Below are positions 26,526 to 38,805 of a DNA stretch of 64,000 nucleotides, piece by piece. The position numbers and the translations under genes are program-made. Below the pieces are notes generated by a model. That model ran no database searches and was not told the DNA's origin. It saw only the letters and a program-made list of their open reading frames with translations. The stretch is from Carallia brachiata (Eukaryota; Streptophyta; Magnoliopsida; Malpighiales; Rhizophoraceae): NCBI GenBank assembly GCA_021464245.1, contig JADCRB010000055.1, positions 1,208,487 to 1,272,486 of the forward strand, read 5' to 3'. The stretch's first letter is position 1, and each line of letters begins with the position of its first letter.

Positions 26526-28840
26526 TTAATCTAAGCTAGTTTACATATTGAACAAGCCTGTGAAAAATAATTCTTCATTTTACATGGGGCCTACAAGCTA
26601 TAATTCAACTAAGTGTTCTCACTCCTGAAAATTCGTTCCAACGAACAGCAAAAAGTTTCCTCAGTTTCCTACTTCACTTTTGTTTTTTTGTTTTTTTTTT
26701 TATCCATAAATAAGGTCTGTCTTGATTCCAAGATTTTGTTTATTCTTGCTGTACCAAAAAACGAGTTATATAGCCAATCAGCAACCATTAGGGATATTAG
26801 TGTTTACTTATCTTCTACAGGTACGAAGATAAGTAATACATACAAACTTTTTTTATCTTGTGAAAAATAAAATTTAAGTTACACTAACATAATATGTGGT
26901 AAGACAACACCATTAATATTTTTATGAAGATAAGTAATATATTTCTGATTGAATTAACCATTGAGCACATACGTCAAATGAAGAGAAACGAAACCTATCA
27001 AACAAATAATAATTTGTTCTGCATAACGCGTTAAGAATTTCATGACCAATCAAACCAAAAGTACTAGAACTAGAATAGTAACCCAAATGAATTGTGCTCC
27101 TTTCCTTCCATGCTCTCAAATAAAATTAACTTTTCCCTTTGAATTTTGCGAAATGATGCCATGTGGGTCAGGGCCTCGAGCCAAACGAACCGTCGTCCCA
27201 TTTTACCCTTGCAAAAGCCTCCAAAGGAGAAAAAACCATGTTTGTAACTTTAAAGCTTAAAAAAAGTTTAAAGTAAATTAGATAATAGATCGTTGAATTA
27301 AAATAAATAAATAAATAAATTATTAAATATAATTAAATAAATAAATATTTTTAGTTTTTAAGGAGAAAAAAAAGTTTTTATGAATATATCAGTTATTAAA
27401 TTTTTAAATCGAAATTAGAATAACTCTCGTTTGTTATATGTCATCCAACCACTTCAAAGAGACAGACTTACTATTAGAGTACTATTTAGCCTAATAAACT
27501 TTTATCGAGTTCAATTATAGTGTTAACGAGTCGTAAATTTGTAATTGCATCTCAATATAATCTCATTTATTTGGAATTGGCTACAGCACAAGAATTAAAA
27601 CTTATATTATTATAAAAAAATATACTAAATTATTATTAAATTATTACTTTAAGTAATTAATATTTATACTTTATTATTACCCAATATATGAAATAAATGC
27701 AGTTGTATTGCTGCTAGTGAAGGAATATACGATGGTTAAAACAGACATAGAAGAGGAGATAAAGGATTTAATTGAAAATTTATAATGGGAAAGTGCCAGA
27801 ATGCCCTTATTTGAAGGGTTGTCCGGAAATAAGAGGACAGGACTGAGGTCACAGTCTCGCAATCTCTTGTCACCACCACTTGCAACTATAATCCATTTCT
27901 ACAATAGGACGAGAAAAGGATATTTTCGTAATTTGAAAAATTATGCCGATAACTAGCCAATCCGATCCACGAATAACATAATATAAAGGGTATGATAGGA
28001 TTTAACCGCGATTTAGTCCATAAGGAGCCATTCTATTTCCTGCTGCTTGACTGCGCATCTTGCCCTTTGCGTAAATATCCATTGGCCCACAGCCACAATG
28101 GACGTTTGAATTTTCGTCCATTGTCTTTTACTTAAAAAGGTCAAAAAAAAAGATAGAAAATCATCAAGAAACAAGAAAGATTTAAATAATTAGACATAAT
28201 TAATATAACCATATATTTTTACATACAATAAACATTGATTAATAAAAAAAATAAAAATAAATAAATTATTCGACGTCATTGAATGAATTATATATTTATT
28301 TTATTATTATTTATAATTAAATTATATAATATATTTTTTTATTGACTTTCTTGTCAAAATAAGTACTCAAACTTCTTAATTGTGAGGAGTTGCAAGTACA
28401 TTTTCCTCCGCCTTTGTAGCCAATACTTGATGAAGACAGTCATGGAACTGTCTTTGTTTATTATTAATTTATTATTTATTTTTTTAATTCTTAATATGTA
28501 CCCAAAAAAAAAAAAGAAAATCTCTTCAATGCAGAGAATTATTTCCTATTATACTGTGGGAAGGCAATTTTAAACAAAAGTTTTCGCTAAACTTGCTACC
28601 AATGTTTTTTTCGGAGCTTAAACTTGCTACTAATGTTAAGGGTCGCATTTGTTAGACGATAATTTTTAGATTTGACTGTTTTTTCTTCTCATGTTAAAGA
28701 ATGACTTTACTGGCATTTGAACATGACATGGATATTGAAATGAATGAAAATTTTTTCCCCCTTTTATAATACAGTGAGAGTAAGATGAGATTTATCATGG
28801 TTCACTTAGAAATTTTGGAATTGGGAAAAAAAAAAAGGGA
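26526..28840. other. Intergenic, no gene recognised
   Basis: AT-rich, with short tandem TAAA units at about 27300-27320. Small frames of 60-85 codons have no family features. Confidence 0.45.
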
Positions 28841-29281
28841 TAAGTCTTATTTTAGATCTAAACTTTTAAGATTGTTTCAATCTAGCATTATACCCATTTT
28901 TATTTTCACTTTAATTCTATAAGTATGATTTTGGTTCTAATTAAGTATTAACTTAGACAGAATTAACTTAAAACGTGAAAAAAAATAAAGTACACTGTTA
29001 AAAAAAAGTAGAATACCCTCGTAATAATGTATTTCTTTATTTAAGAGTATATCTAAAAAGATATTTTTCTTTTTTTAATAGTAAAATTCATTTTTTTAAA
29101 CTATATTTGCATATCTTACTGAGACACATATGTTTATTAACATTTTAACTTAATTTTGTCCAAATTAGAACTTAATAAAAATTAAAATCATAGTTATAAA
29201 ATTAAAGTAAAAAAAGAAAAAAAAATAAAGGATTAAATTAAAACAATCTTAAAAAATTTGTGACCAAAATAAAACTTATTT
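28841..29281. mobile_element. Long-TIR MITE
   Basis: The left end TAAGTCTTATTTTAGATCTA and the reverse complement of the right end TAAGTTTTATTTTGGTCACA agree at the tips. Inner parts pair too, for example CTTTTAAGATTGTTTCAATC with ATTTTTTAAGATTGTTTTAA. The design (fully non-coding, near-complete inverted repeat of about 0.44 kb) is like the HIR-intron element, but the sequence differs. Confidence 0.65.
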
Positions 29282-30125
29282 TAAAAAATTATATGAAAAT
29301 ATCTCTGAAAAAAGGATTCGATACAAATAATAAGTAAAACACAAATAAATCAGTGATTACCCTGCAGTGGACCCCAGAAAATTTTAGAATAAATATGAAA
29401 ATTCATAAAATTTTCAAATGTAAAGCTTTGAATTCAAATATATTATTCATAATCAAAGTAAACATATTAGTTTTTTTTAATTGAAAAAATCAGCAAACGA
29501 AGGGCAGAAATATTTTTAAAGAGTCTCGAGTGTAATTTAACGAGTTATAAATTAAAATAAAAATTTTGATTAGTTAATTTTTGATTTATTAAAATAAATT
29601 TAATAATTTTTTTCCTATTCCGAAAATAGCCTCGAAACTTATATCTTACGACCCAATTAGAAACAAAAAAGTGAAGCTTAAATCAAATCAAATCAGATGA
29701 CGACGACTACCAGCATGATGATGCTGATACCCCTGCCGTCTACCTCTGACATGTCGGCCCCACTTCTTCAGCCTTCTCTCCTTTCACTTTATTTAATCCA
29801 TCTGTCTTCCATTACCCGCAAATCAATGCCATTTTTATTTAAAAAAAAAAAATTTCTGAGGCTTGCACCGATAATATATTTGATGCTTAGTAATTTAAAT
29901 GGTTGAATATTATATAAAAAAAAATTGTTGGATAGTATAAAATATATTAAATTTAAATAAATAAAAAAATTTAAATAAATAAATAAATATTATTAAATTA
30001 ATTATATTTCTTTTATTTATTTTATTAAACGGATTAGTATAATCCAATTCTACTTATTTTAAAGTTTCAATTTTACCCCAGTTCACATTTTTCGATCCTT
30101 TTTCTGCCTGTGTTCTCTGCACATG
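29282..30125. other. Upstream region of the EXORDIUM-like gene
   Basis: AT-rich. A 69-codon frame at 29697-29906 is not supported by any recognisable feature. No repeat was identified. Confidence 0.4.
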
Positions 30126-30142
30126 TATATATATATATATAC
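30126..30142 (+). promoter_or_regulatory. TATA region of the EXORDIUM-like gene
   Basis: TATATATATATATATAC about 65-75 bases before the start codon, followed by a pyrimidine-containing leader. Confidence 0.5.
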
Positions 30143-30202
30143 ACTCCTACTTTTAAACCCCAGATGCCCTGAGAATTGTTTCAGTCTTTTGCTTTTGCTA
30201 CA

Positions 30203-31230
30203 ATGAGCCCGTTGCCACCGGTTCCGGTGCGGCTTATCCTCACCGTAGTTACCCTACTCTGCTTCGTCATCTTTCCCATCTCCGCCTGGCGCCCATGGCC
30301 CCACCTACAAACCAACTCCTCTGATCTCCTTTACGCTGGGTCCAAGAAATTCGAGGGCTCATCCGAGTTCGTCCATTTGCGTTACCACATGGGCCCAGTC
30401 CTCACCGAGAACATCACCGTCCACACAATCTGGTACGGCGTCTGGGAAAGATCACAGAAGAAGATCATCCGCGAGTTCATCAACGCAATCTCAGCCGCTG
30501 ATGCTAAGCGGCCGGCGGTCTCCGGATGGTGGAAGACCGTACAGCTGTACACGGACCAGACCGGCTCGAACATCTCCCGTACGGTTCGGCTAGGGAAGGA
30601 GAAAAACGACCGGTTTTACTCCCACGGAAAATCGCTCACGCGGTTATCGATACAGTCTGTGATAAAAAGTGCGGTCACGGCGAAATCGAAGCCGTTGCCG
30701 ATAAATCCCAAAAGCGGACTATATCTGTTGCTCACATCTGCCGACGTGTACGTCCAGGATTTTTGCGGCCAGGTATGTGGGTTCCACTATTTCACATTCC
30801 CGTCGATTGTTGGCTTCACGCTGCCGTACGCGTGGGTGGGGAATAGTGCGAAGCAGTGTCCGGGCATTTGCGCTTATCCGTTTGCCGTACCGGCATACAT
30901 GCCTGGACTGAAGCCGCTAAAGTCACCGAACGGTGACGTAGGGGTGGATGGAATGATCAGCGTGATTGGCCACGAGGTTGCTGAGCTGGCAACTAACCCG
31001 TTGGTGAACGCTTGGTACGCCGGGCAGGACCCCAGTTTCCCGGTGGAGATAGCCGATTTGTGTGAGGGGATATATGGGACTGGAGGTGGTGGGTCCTACA
31101 CGGGGCAGCTATTGGAGGATCACGATGGTGCCACGTATAATATGAATGGATCAGAAGGCGGTACTTGGTTCAGTGGGTGTGGAATCATGTGGTCAGTTAC
31201 TGTACTGGCCCCAATGCACTTGATCAGTAG
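30203..31230 (+). CDS. EXL3: EXORDIUM-like secreted cell-wall protein, with a 1-base frameshift near the C-terminus
   Basis: EXORDIUM/PHI-1 family proteins are apoplastic and linked to cell expansion and carbon or brassinosteroid responses. The gene is intronless, as is usual for the family. The start is the ATG at 30203 (MSPLPPVPVR), followed by a hydrophobic signal peptide (LILTVVTLLCFVIFPIS). The mature part contains VHLRYHMGPVLTENITVHTI, WYGVWERSQK, GFHYFTFPSIVGFTLPYAW, CPGICAYPFAVPAY, VDGMISVIGHEVAELATNPL and DLCEGIYGTGGGGSYTGQ, all family blocks. After TYNMNG the frame is lost at about 31150: the open frame runs on to 31267 with a non-family tail. The next frame encodes RRRYLVQWVWNHVVSY and CTGPNALDQ, the normal family end, with TAG at 31228-31230. 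One missing A (GGAATC read as GGATC) explains this. The corrected length is 342 residues. The position in a HIR / EXL / LPA2 / MIP order supports orthology with At5g51550 (EXL3, recalled). Confidence 0.93.
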
Positions 31231-31961
31231 TATTCCTTGCTCTTTCTTTTTCTTGTTCTTGGTGTAATTTTGGGTTTATAACTCTGTTTTTTTCTTTATT
31301 TATATTTATTTTTAACTTGTGAATTTTGGGTTTTGGATGGGTCTCGTCGTTGGGTTTACCAAATATGCATATTTGGTTAAGGCAGTTAATGATATTATTA
31401 TGATGTGTAATAATTTTCGTATACTAGTTTTGTATACAAAATGTCTGGTTTTCCCGCCTTAATTGAAATTATTTGGCTGTCTTTTTGGCTCAGCTCGGAT
31501 CCAATTATATGCATTTGTTGCGAAAATTTATCGAAGATATTGTACAATACTAATGATTAGAAGACCAAACTTCTTGAATTAGGACCATTTTAGAAATTGT
31601 TTTGATAAAAAATTCGATATCCCAAAATTCTTAATGAAAAATATATAATGTAATTTCACAATTATGAAAACTTGTCTAAATTTATATCTCTTATCTTTTC
31701 TGCGAAAGCATTTAAAATAAATGGAGAGAGAGAATAAATGTTAGAATTGTAATTTTTTTTTCATGAAAGACATACATTGCACTTGTGTAACTAAGCTAGA
31801 TGTTCATGCTCAGCGAAATTTTTATTGGCGTCAAGATTATTTTTATGTAGGCTTATATCATTGTCTTTTTTTCCGGCCCAATGTCTTATATATCAATATT
31901 AAAATATTATACACTATTCATTCATGGGGGTGGGTGCTCGCGTCATTTTCAAACAACCTGT
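31231..31961. other. 3' region of the EXORDIUM-like gene and intergenic DNA
   Basis: Probable 3' UTR up to about 31450, then AT-rich sequence. No further gene recognised. Confidence 0.4.
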
Positions 31962-32062
31962 GCATAATGTGAAATGGGCATCAGTCACTGGACTTTTTTT
32001 TTTTTTTTAACAGTAAAAAAGATCCATCGGGCATAATGTGAAATGGGCATCGGTCACTGGAC
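31962..32062. repeat. Direct repeat of 32 bp flanking a poly-T insertion
   Basis: GCATAATGTGAAATGGGCAT plus CAGTCACTGGAC at 31962-31993 recurs with one change at 32031-32062. A T-run and 20 bases of other sequence lie between them. It is directly followed by the 105-bp tandem array. Confidence 0.8.
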
Positions 32063-32070
32063 ATTTTAAA

Positions 32071-32364
32071 CGAGTAGTTTCTAAGTGGGGAGCGCTATTT
32101 TCCCTCTCCTTTTCCATTTTTTAAAAACTTTGATGGAAGTTGAACTGCGAGACTACAATTTATTCGTAAAAGAAACGAGTATTTTCTAAGTGGGGAGCAC
32201 TATTTTCCCTCTCCTTTTCCATTTTTAAAAAACTTTGATGGAAGTTGAGCCGCGAGACTACAATTTATTCATAAAAGAAACGAGTAGTTTCTAAGTGGGG
32301 AGCACTATTTTCCCTCTCCTTTTCCAATTTTAAAAAACTTTGTTGGAAGTTGAGCCTCCAGACT
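32071..32364. repeat. Tandem array, 105-bp unit, 2.8 copies
   Basis: Units start at 32071, 32176 and 32281, each with CGAGTA(G)TTTTCTAAGTGGGGAG, then TATTTTCCCTCTCCTTTTCC and a TTGATGGAAGTTGA block. The third unit stops at about 32364. Units differ by only a few bases, so the array is recent. Confidence 0.88.
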
Positions 32365-32693
32365 ATGTGTGTTTTTGGAGTGTTGGGGAAATATGAAAAA
32401 AAAAAGATTCTGTGTGTTTGGAGTGCTGGGAAAACTGAAAAAAAAAAGTGAGCAAAGAAAAAAATTATAATGAAGAAAATAAATTGTTTGAAAAAGTGAA
32501 GAAAGTTGAGAGAAATAAAGTATAAAAAAAAGAAAAAATAAATAATAATTTGTGAGAAAAAAAGTAGTGAAGAAAATAAGTTATTTAAATAAATAAATAA
32601 AGTTGAGGAAAAAAAAATAGAGAAAGAAAAGTGAAAAATAATAATTGTACTTTTTTTTTTCCTCCTACAAGAGAAAGCACTCCAAACATGGCC
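32365..32693 (+). mobile_element. MITE, family B copy 3, with a duplicated left end
   Basis: The left terminus TGTGTGTTTGGAGTGCTGGG at 32410 is preceded by a second, diverged copy of the same terminus at 32368 (TGTGTTTTTGGAGTGTTGGG). The body has AATAATAATTTGTGAGAAAA and AAAATAAGTTATTTAAATAA. The right end GCACTCCAAACATGG is a good inverse of the left end, which defines the family's terminal repeat as about 14 bp. Confidence 0.7.
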
Positions 32694-32992
32694 TTAAAAG
32701 AATCAATTTTTTACATAGAAATAAAGAGAAAAGAAAAAGAAAACAGATTTGTAGTTTTTAATAATTTTTTTTCTTTTTCTTTTTCTTTTTCTTTTTTTTG
32801 AAAAAAAGACCTGCGCAGGATCCTACTGTTTCCGATAGAACATTTGTTTTTATGTTTCGAAAAAAAGGAGCAAAACAAAGCTCAATGCGATGCTTTTACC
32901 TCGAACATATGTATCACATCAATTTCGATGTAAAAAAAAAATTTTGCCTCGTACGGTTAAAAGTCACAAGTTAAAACCATTGTTTCATTGAA

Positions 32993-33426
32993 TGTTGGGG
33001 AAGTAAGAGACCATATGGCACAATCGAAAAGTTTTGATAACTTGCTGTTGATTGTTGGAAATTTGGGTTAAAAAATGTTTTAACAAACGAAAAATTTAAC
33101 TGTTTAGCATGTGTCAATAAAGGAAAGAAGAATACATTTGATTATTTTAAAGATAATTGAATTATCTTACTTTGAGAGGATTGAAACTCTCATGTGGGTT
33201 TTGAAACATTATTTCGCCGAGATATTTTGATAAATTAGCTTATTGTTAATTATATTGTAAGGATATATTTATAACTTTGTTTCCAATATCTAAAAATTTA
33301 GTTTAGCTCAATCCAACAAGGGAATTTCTTAATTTCAATAATTTGGGTAAGAAAATTTTCATTTCAAAACTCATTTACTCCATGAAATTATACAAATTTA
33401 TAGATTCCAAGTCGTCGTACCCAACA
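32993..33426. mobile_element. Possible solo LTR
   Basis: Begins TGTTGGGG and ends CCCAACA, the TG...CA inverted tips of an LTR. A second TGTTGG at 33053 could be the true left border. No matching 5-bp target duplication was seen and no internal retroelement sequence is nearby, so the call is tentative. Confidence 0.35.
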
Positions 33427-35363
33427 ATTCCTTTGATCTTGCGAGATTTAGCACGAATGTCAAAACGACATTCTTGAAATGGTTGCACACACATGTATAC
33501 ATTAAATGCAAATCCCACTTATTGTCTTGAAGTTGAAGCAAACCCCATTTCCAATGAGTGTTTGGCCATTTCACATCTGTATGCTATTGACTTTCCTTTT
33601 CTATTGCTTTCATTTAGCTAGAAGGTTTATTCACATTGTTGAGAGACTTGCGTTCGGGGGCTCAAGCAATACAATATCCAATTCTAATGGCAATCATGAC
33701 TTCCCTGTTCTTTCTCATGCTCTTCAGTTAAATTGAAATATAAGCGACAGCATGCATATGTGTAATAATTCAGGAAACATTTATTGATTTAAGGAATCAA
33801 ATTTTGATTAATATCAGAAAAATATTACGTAGCACCTTTTAGGTAATATTAAAATAATACTAAAGTAATATAAATCTTTAAATAATTGAATTAAAAAAAT
33901 ATATATGTTTAATGAATTACGTGATTATTATAATATTATTTAAATTTCAGTAATAAAATTCTTAATTTTATACTTAGTAATTTCTCTTCTTGGTGCAATT
34001 TGCCAGGGTGTGAACCAGCTGGCTTCCGCATCAACAAGTAGTATGGATGCGAGGACTGTTGTGGAAAATGAAAACGATATAATGTTGAGACAAATTGAAT
34101 CCAGTTGGAGATTTGAACCGTTCTTTAGACTTTGGAGTAGGTAATATGTCACCATATATAGAATAACAACAAACATTTGGTACATCATGATTGTCTTAAT
34201 TGATGGCCAACAGCAGATAACCTTAATCAATTTTAGTGGCAGCCATTGATTAATTTGCAGTAGATATGTGGCTCTAATTGAACAGTGGTAGCCCCGGCTG
34301 GCCTTTTGACCTTTTGATCATTGACCTATAAATCCCATATGCAGTAAACGTAATTATCAATCAGTGCCATTCCTTTCATTTCCTTTCTAGTTACATAGTG
34401 CTATTATTATTAACAAACTTTAGCAGATGCATATGACCAAATCAAATCAACTCTTATATGTAACTACGTATGACACATACAATTTATAGCAATCATGTGG
34501 GTGGAATTAATATATCCAAAAAAGAGAAGGATGACAGTATGCAATTATATATATTTATTTATAGCAATCACACCATCAAGAACATAATTATATAAAAAAA
34601 AGAAAAAAAAAAAAAAAAAGAGTGAAAATGAAAGGTGAAAACAAAATTCCCTGCTAAGGCCTTTTAAAAGATGTAGGTTAGGTGCCAGCTAAAAGGGGGT
34701 TGTCCACATCATCAATTTCACTGTTTTATTTAGGTGTAATTGATGTAAATGCAGTGATTGTTCGATAAACAATAAAGAAGAAGAAATGAAGAAGAAGCAT
34801 AAAAATAGTAGGTAAAATTAGTTTGGCATGAAAGGGGAAAGAGAGGGTGCAAAGGGAGGCCGGAGAGGCAATAATTAAAGAGGAGGGGACCGGTCCTCTG
34901 AAAAAAGGGCCGCATTCCAATCTAATTTTGACACCGCCATTGATGGAGTTGATGGAAAAAAGAGAGCCTGTGCGAGTTGCAACTTGCATCGAATGGAATG
35001 CAAAAAAAGGCTCCTAACCAGCTGGTGTTGAGGACAACTAATGATTTGGTGGTCCAAAGTTGTGCATTTAAATGTATACCCAGAATTCTAAAAGGCATAC
35101 AACAACTACAACTGATATCTTAGGATTCGTCAATGAAGATATTTCCAATGCACAAGGTCCCGAGCATGCATCCTACAGACATCCTTTTTTATCTTTTTAA
35201 ACTAAACGAGAAAACAGAAACGACATTCTATAGTCCTGTTAAAAAAATATTGTGATAAACAGGTATTTAGTAGACTATCTCATTCTATATAACTTATAAT
35301 TGATACAGTCTTATGATATTTTTTATACTTAAGATTTATCTATTAATTTGTAGTTTGTACCAA
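33427..35363. other. Intergenic with isolated exon-like segments
   Basis: Mostly non-coding. A pyrimidine tract and CAG acceptor at about 33985-34006 precede a 45-codon open stretch (GVNQLASASTSSMDARTVVE onward, to TAG near 34140). A 76-codon frame lies at 33506-33736. Neither was recognised and they were not joined into a gene. Confidence 0.35.
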
Positions 35364-35980
35364 GGTTGTTAGAACTGAATCGGTCATTGAACCGGAAAGC
35401 TGAGAGATTTAAAATTCAACCTGTTCGATCGGTAAAACCGCAGTTAAATCGGTATTTAATATTAAATATATAAAAATTAAATTTTTATATAGTTTATATA
35501 ATTATCTAAAATGATAATATAAGAATGATAATAAATATTTAAATAAAATGTATTTTAAGAATTATATTAATATTTACATACATTAAGGATATTACAATTA
35601 GTATATTTAACAAAATAATTTAAAAAAATTAAAAAAATATTTATAAATAGTGATTAAATATTAAATTTTAAATTTTAAAGATTAAATTGAAAATTTTAAT
35701 TAATTGAGGACGAAATTAAAATTTTTATTTAAAATTAAAGTCTTAATTATAATTTAGATAAAATTTTGGGTCAAATTATAATTTAAAATTTTTGGTTTAA
35801 ATTGAACCGGTTCAACCGGTCTGGTTTTTTTGCCTGTTTTCCCAATTTTTGACCAATTTTTCCTATTTTTGACCGATTTTTTCCGGTCCGGTCCAAATTT
35901 CATTTTTAGACTTGAACCGGACCGGTTCCCAATTTTTTCGATTGAACCGGCCGATCCGATCCGGTTCTTAAATCATTGGT
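35364..35980. mobile_element. CCGGTTGAACC-type TIR element, copy 2
   Basis: Left end GGTTGTTAGAACTGAATCGG and right end GATCCGATCCGGTTCTTAAATC are imperfect inverses. Subterminal GAACCGGTTCAACCGGT words match the element at 13828-14262. The AT-rich core is longer here. Confidence 0.6.
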
Positions 35981-37459
35981 TTGTACACGTTATCTTCGTT
36001 GCTCTTTTACTCCTTTTGTTTTTAGAAATTGACCATGATAATGAACGATCTTGCTCGGGAAATAGACAATAACAAAATGTCATCATCTTCTCGGTTCCTA
36101 ATGATTTCAACTCAAATGGTAACTTGCGTTCAGCAGATATGAGCCCAATTATGGCTTCTTTAGTGAAATGCATATTGGACGTATCCACATTGTCGTTTCT
36201 CTGAATGTTTTTATTTTATCTCCCAATTCTATACTGCTTAAATTTATTCCATCACTTTTTATTTCAATTAGAGATCTCCTAATTTTATTTTATTTTTCTA
36301 ATCTTCTCATTTTCCAAATGTAAGAAATCTAGTATCAATTTTAGCACCAAAAACCTATTGACTTGAAAATCTTCATTAATTTATTTTATTTGTCATGATT
36401 CACTTTTTGACCCACAACATTTAACTCTTTCTTTGAATTATAAATATTTACTTTTTTTTTTTCCTATTACAATTGGTCTTAGAACAATTTCAACAAAAAA
36501 GATTGTTTATAATTCAAAATACAGATAGAAATAGTAGGTCAAAAAAGGTGATTTAAACGTTCTTTTTTCTTATCGTTTGTTGTCCTCGAAGTATTAAAAC
36601 TGTTCGTTATTTCTGAGTGTGGCAAAATTTTGTAGAACAGGGTGACTCAATCGAATTGGCCTTGAAAGACCTACGAAATTGCCAGACCCATGAATCCACC
36701 ACCCCAGCTAGGCTTGGACCATATCAATTTATGGGACATCCTCAAAAGCTTCAAGAAATTGTTTGTAGCCTAGAATCCACCACCACAGTCAGCATTGGAC
36801 CCTAACCATTATGATACCTACAATGACAGTTTGTCCTTTAAAATGCACCACCAAAGAAGGGAGGTGTATCAATGACCACATAATGGTCAAGAAAGTTGTT
36901 ATCCATTGAATTATGAACACCTACTTCTCCTCCATTAACTAGCACAATCCAACACTCAGTTTCCACATTGAAGGATGACCTGAAGCTTTGAGGTTTCCAA
37001 TTCAATCACAAACTTTATTCAACACGAACTCATTATGGGATTAAGCTCAATGTCTTGTTTGACCTTCGGAGACCAAAAGCAGCGAGATCATTTTACAAAA
37101 CCATTAAGACTGAAAGTGGGACAGACGGAGGACAACTCATAGAAACATTAGCAAGCACGCTAGACCTTTACGAATATCTCTTGGTAGATTTCGGCCAGCA
37201 GGCAATGTCAGACTGGAGTGCTGACCTACTAGAAACCCAATCACCGAATTAAACAAGATGAAGATATTGAAAGAGAGCTAAGACATTGAAAGGAACTTTC
37301 AACAAACAAAGAAAGAAACAGTGAACAATCTTGAGAAACTATGAATCAGTCTAGATGAGCTCAAGATGTCGAAATAAATAATTTTGCTCAACAAGGAGCT
37401 TTTGCTTCCCTCTCCCATCTTTTCTTTTTAGTATTTTTTAGTATATGGCTTCACTCTAG
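35981..37459. other. Intergenic, no gene recognised
   Basis: Two open frames (36617-36805, 62 codons; 37055-37252, 65 codons) sit in a less AT-rich stretch that may be the remnant of a retroelement or gene, but no protein family could be named. CCACCACC(A)CAG...GGACC is repeated at about 36700 and 36780. Confidence 0.35.
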
Positions 37460-37966
37460 AGGTGTCAAAAAGTTGGGTTGGGTCGTTTTTTGTTCGGATC
37501 ATTTTCAATTGGATTATTTTTAAGTCACGTTACATTCAGTTCGGATTCAAGTTGGGTCGTTTCACATTCGAGTTGCATTCAGATTAAATTTGGGTCGAAT
37601 TCGGAATGAACCATTATTTTTTTAAGTTATTTTTCGTTAAAAAAAAGTACTTCAATTAAATTTAAAACTCATTTCTATAATGAATTAAAATTTTAAATTT
37701 AATTTTTTTGTCATATATTTCTATACTCTACGATAATAGTATTAATTAATACTTAAAAAAGATACATTAAAGGTAAAGAATAAAAAAAAATTTCACTATT
37801 TTATCTTTTTTTTTAATCCAACGGATGACCCGGATCCAACCCACAATTTACGAGTCATTTTCGAGTTTTGGTCACTTTTAAATTCTAATTAAAAAATCGA
37901 GTTTTTAACCCAATTTTTTTAAGTGGATTCAAACGAATTATCAGGTTGAATCATTTTTTTATACCT
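37460..37966. mobile_element. Probable non-autonomous TIR element
   Basis: Left end AGGTGTCAAAAAGTTGGGTT and the reverse complement of the right end AGGTATAAAAAAATGATTCA are imperfectly similar. Inside are GGTCGTTT, GGGTCGAATTCGG and, inverted, CGGATGACCCGGATCCAACC. It is non-coding and common in style among plant MITEs. Confidence 0.45.
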
Positions 37967-38805
37967 TTATTTCACTCTCATCTTCCTATTTCTGGGTACA
38001 TTAGTGGATGGGTTTCTTCAAAAGAAGAATTCAGCTCTCAATCAACTTAACTTCCAATAATAAAAGTTCTTGATTTTCAATAAAAGCCATATAATGATAT
38101 CAAGAAGGACAACCCAATGTAAGCTTTGCTTGGCCTGAAACTCTGTTCCAGGAGGGAAAAAAATTATACCACCACCTCTCTGCGAAGTTGCGCTGCTTTT
38201 ATATCTTCTATAATGTCCTAGTCAGAACTTTGTGCTACTGAGAACTCCATGTCACAATCAAACGACCACGAATATCCTGACCATGTTGTTTTTTTTCGAT
38301 ACATACTAGAAGATTACTCTAATGAGATCCAGTTTACTCATGTTAAAACAAATTAATAAATAGGTAGTCAGAAAAAACATTGTGGTTAATCATGTGTGAA
38401 ACTGTCAACCACTCGTATAAACCGATTTCTGCCAGTGACATGAAAAGGTCATGTAAGGTTCTTCTCATGTCAGGTTCAATCAGAAGAAGGATAACAATTG
38501 ATTGGACATTAACTGCAAGGTAATTCAGAAAATGAAAACCGCACATGAGATAATATAATGGGCTGACAAACAAAGTGAGCTACTCTGTATGCCTGGTTCG
38601 ATAGAAATGCTACTCAAAAGGATCCAGTTCAATTGCGCATCATCCTGCCTTTACAGAAGCTATCTTGATCATTTTTTTCACATTTGATGCATCTCTACTT
38701 CTCCACCAAGATACAGTCCATAGGGAATAGCATTCCGCGATCACTCATAATATACAAGAACCGCTCTTCCTACAACATGGAAATTGTGGTCCTACTCACC
38801 CAATA
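37967..38805. other. 3' flank of LPA2
   Basis: No gene recognised. The part near 38700-38805 is probably the LPA2 3' UTR. Confidence 0.35.

Noticed and set aside
31151..31267. Extended EXL reading frame to 31267
   Set aside because: The extension is out of frame with the conserved C-terminus; the family end lies one frame away with a stop at 31228-31230.
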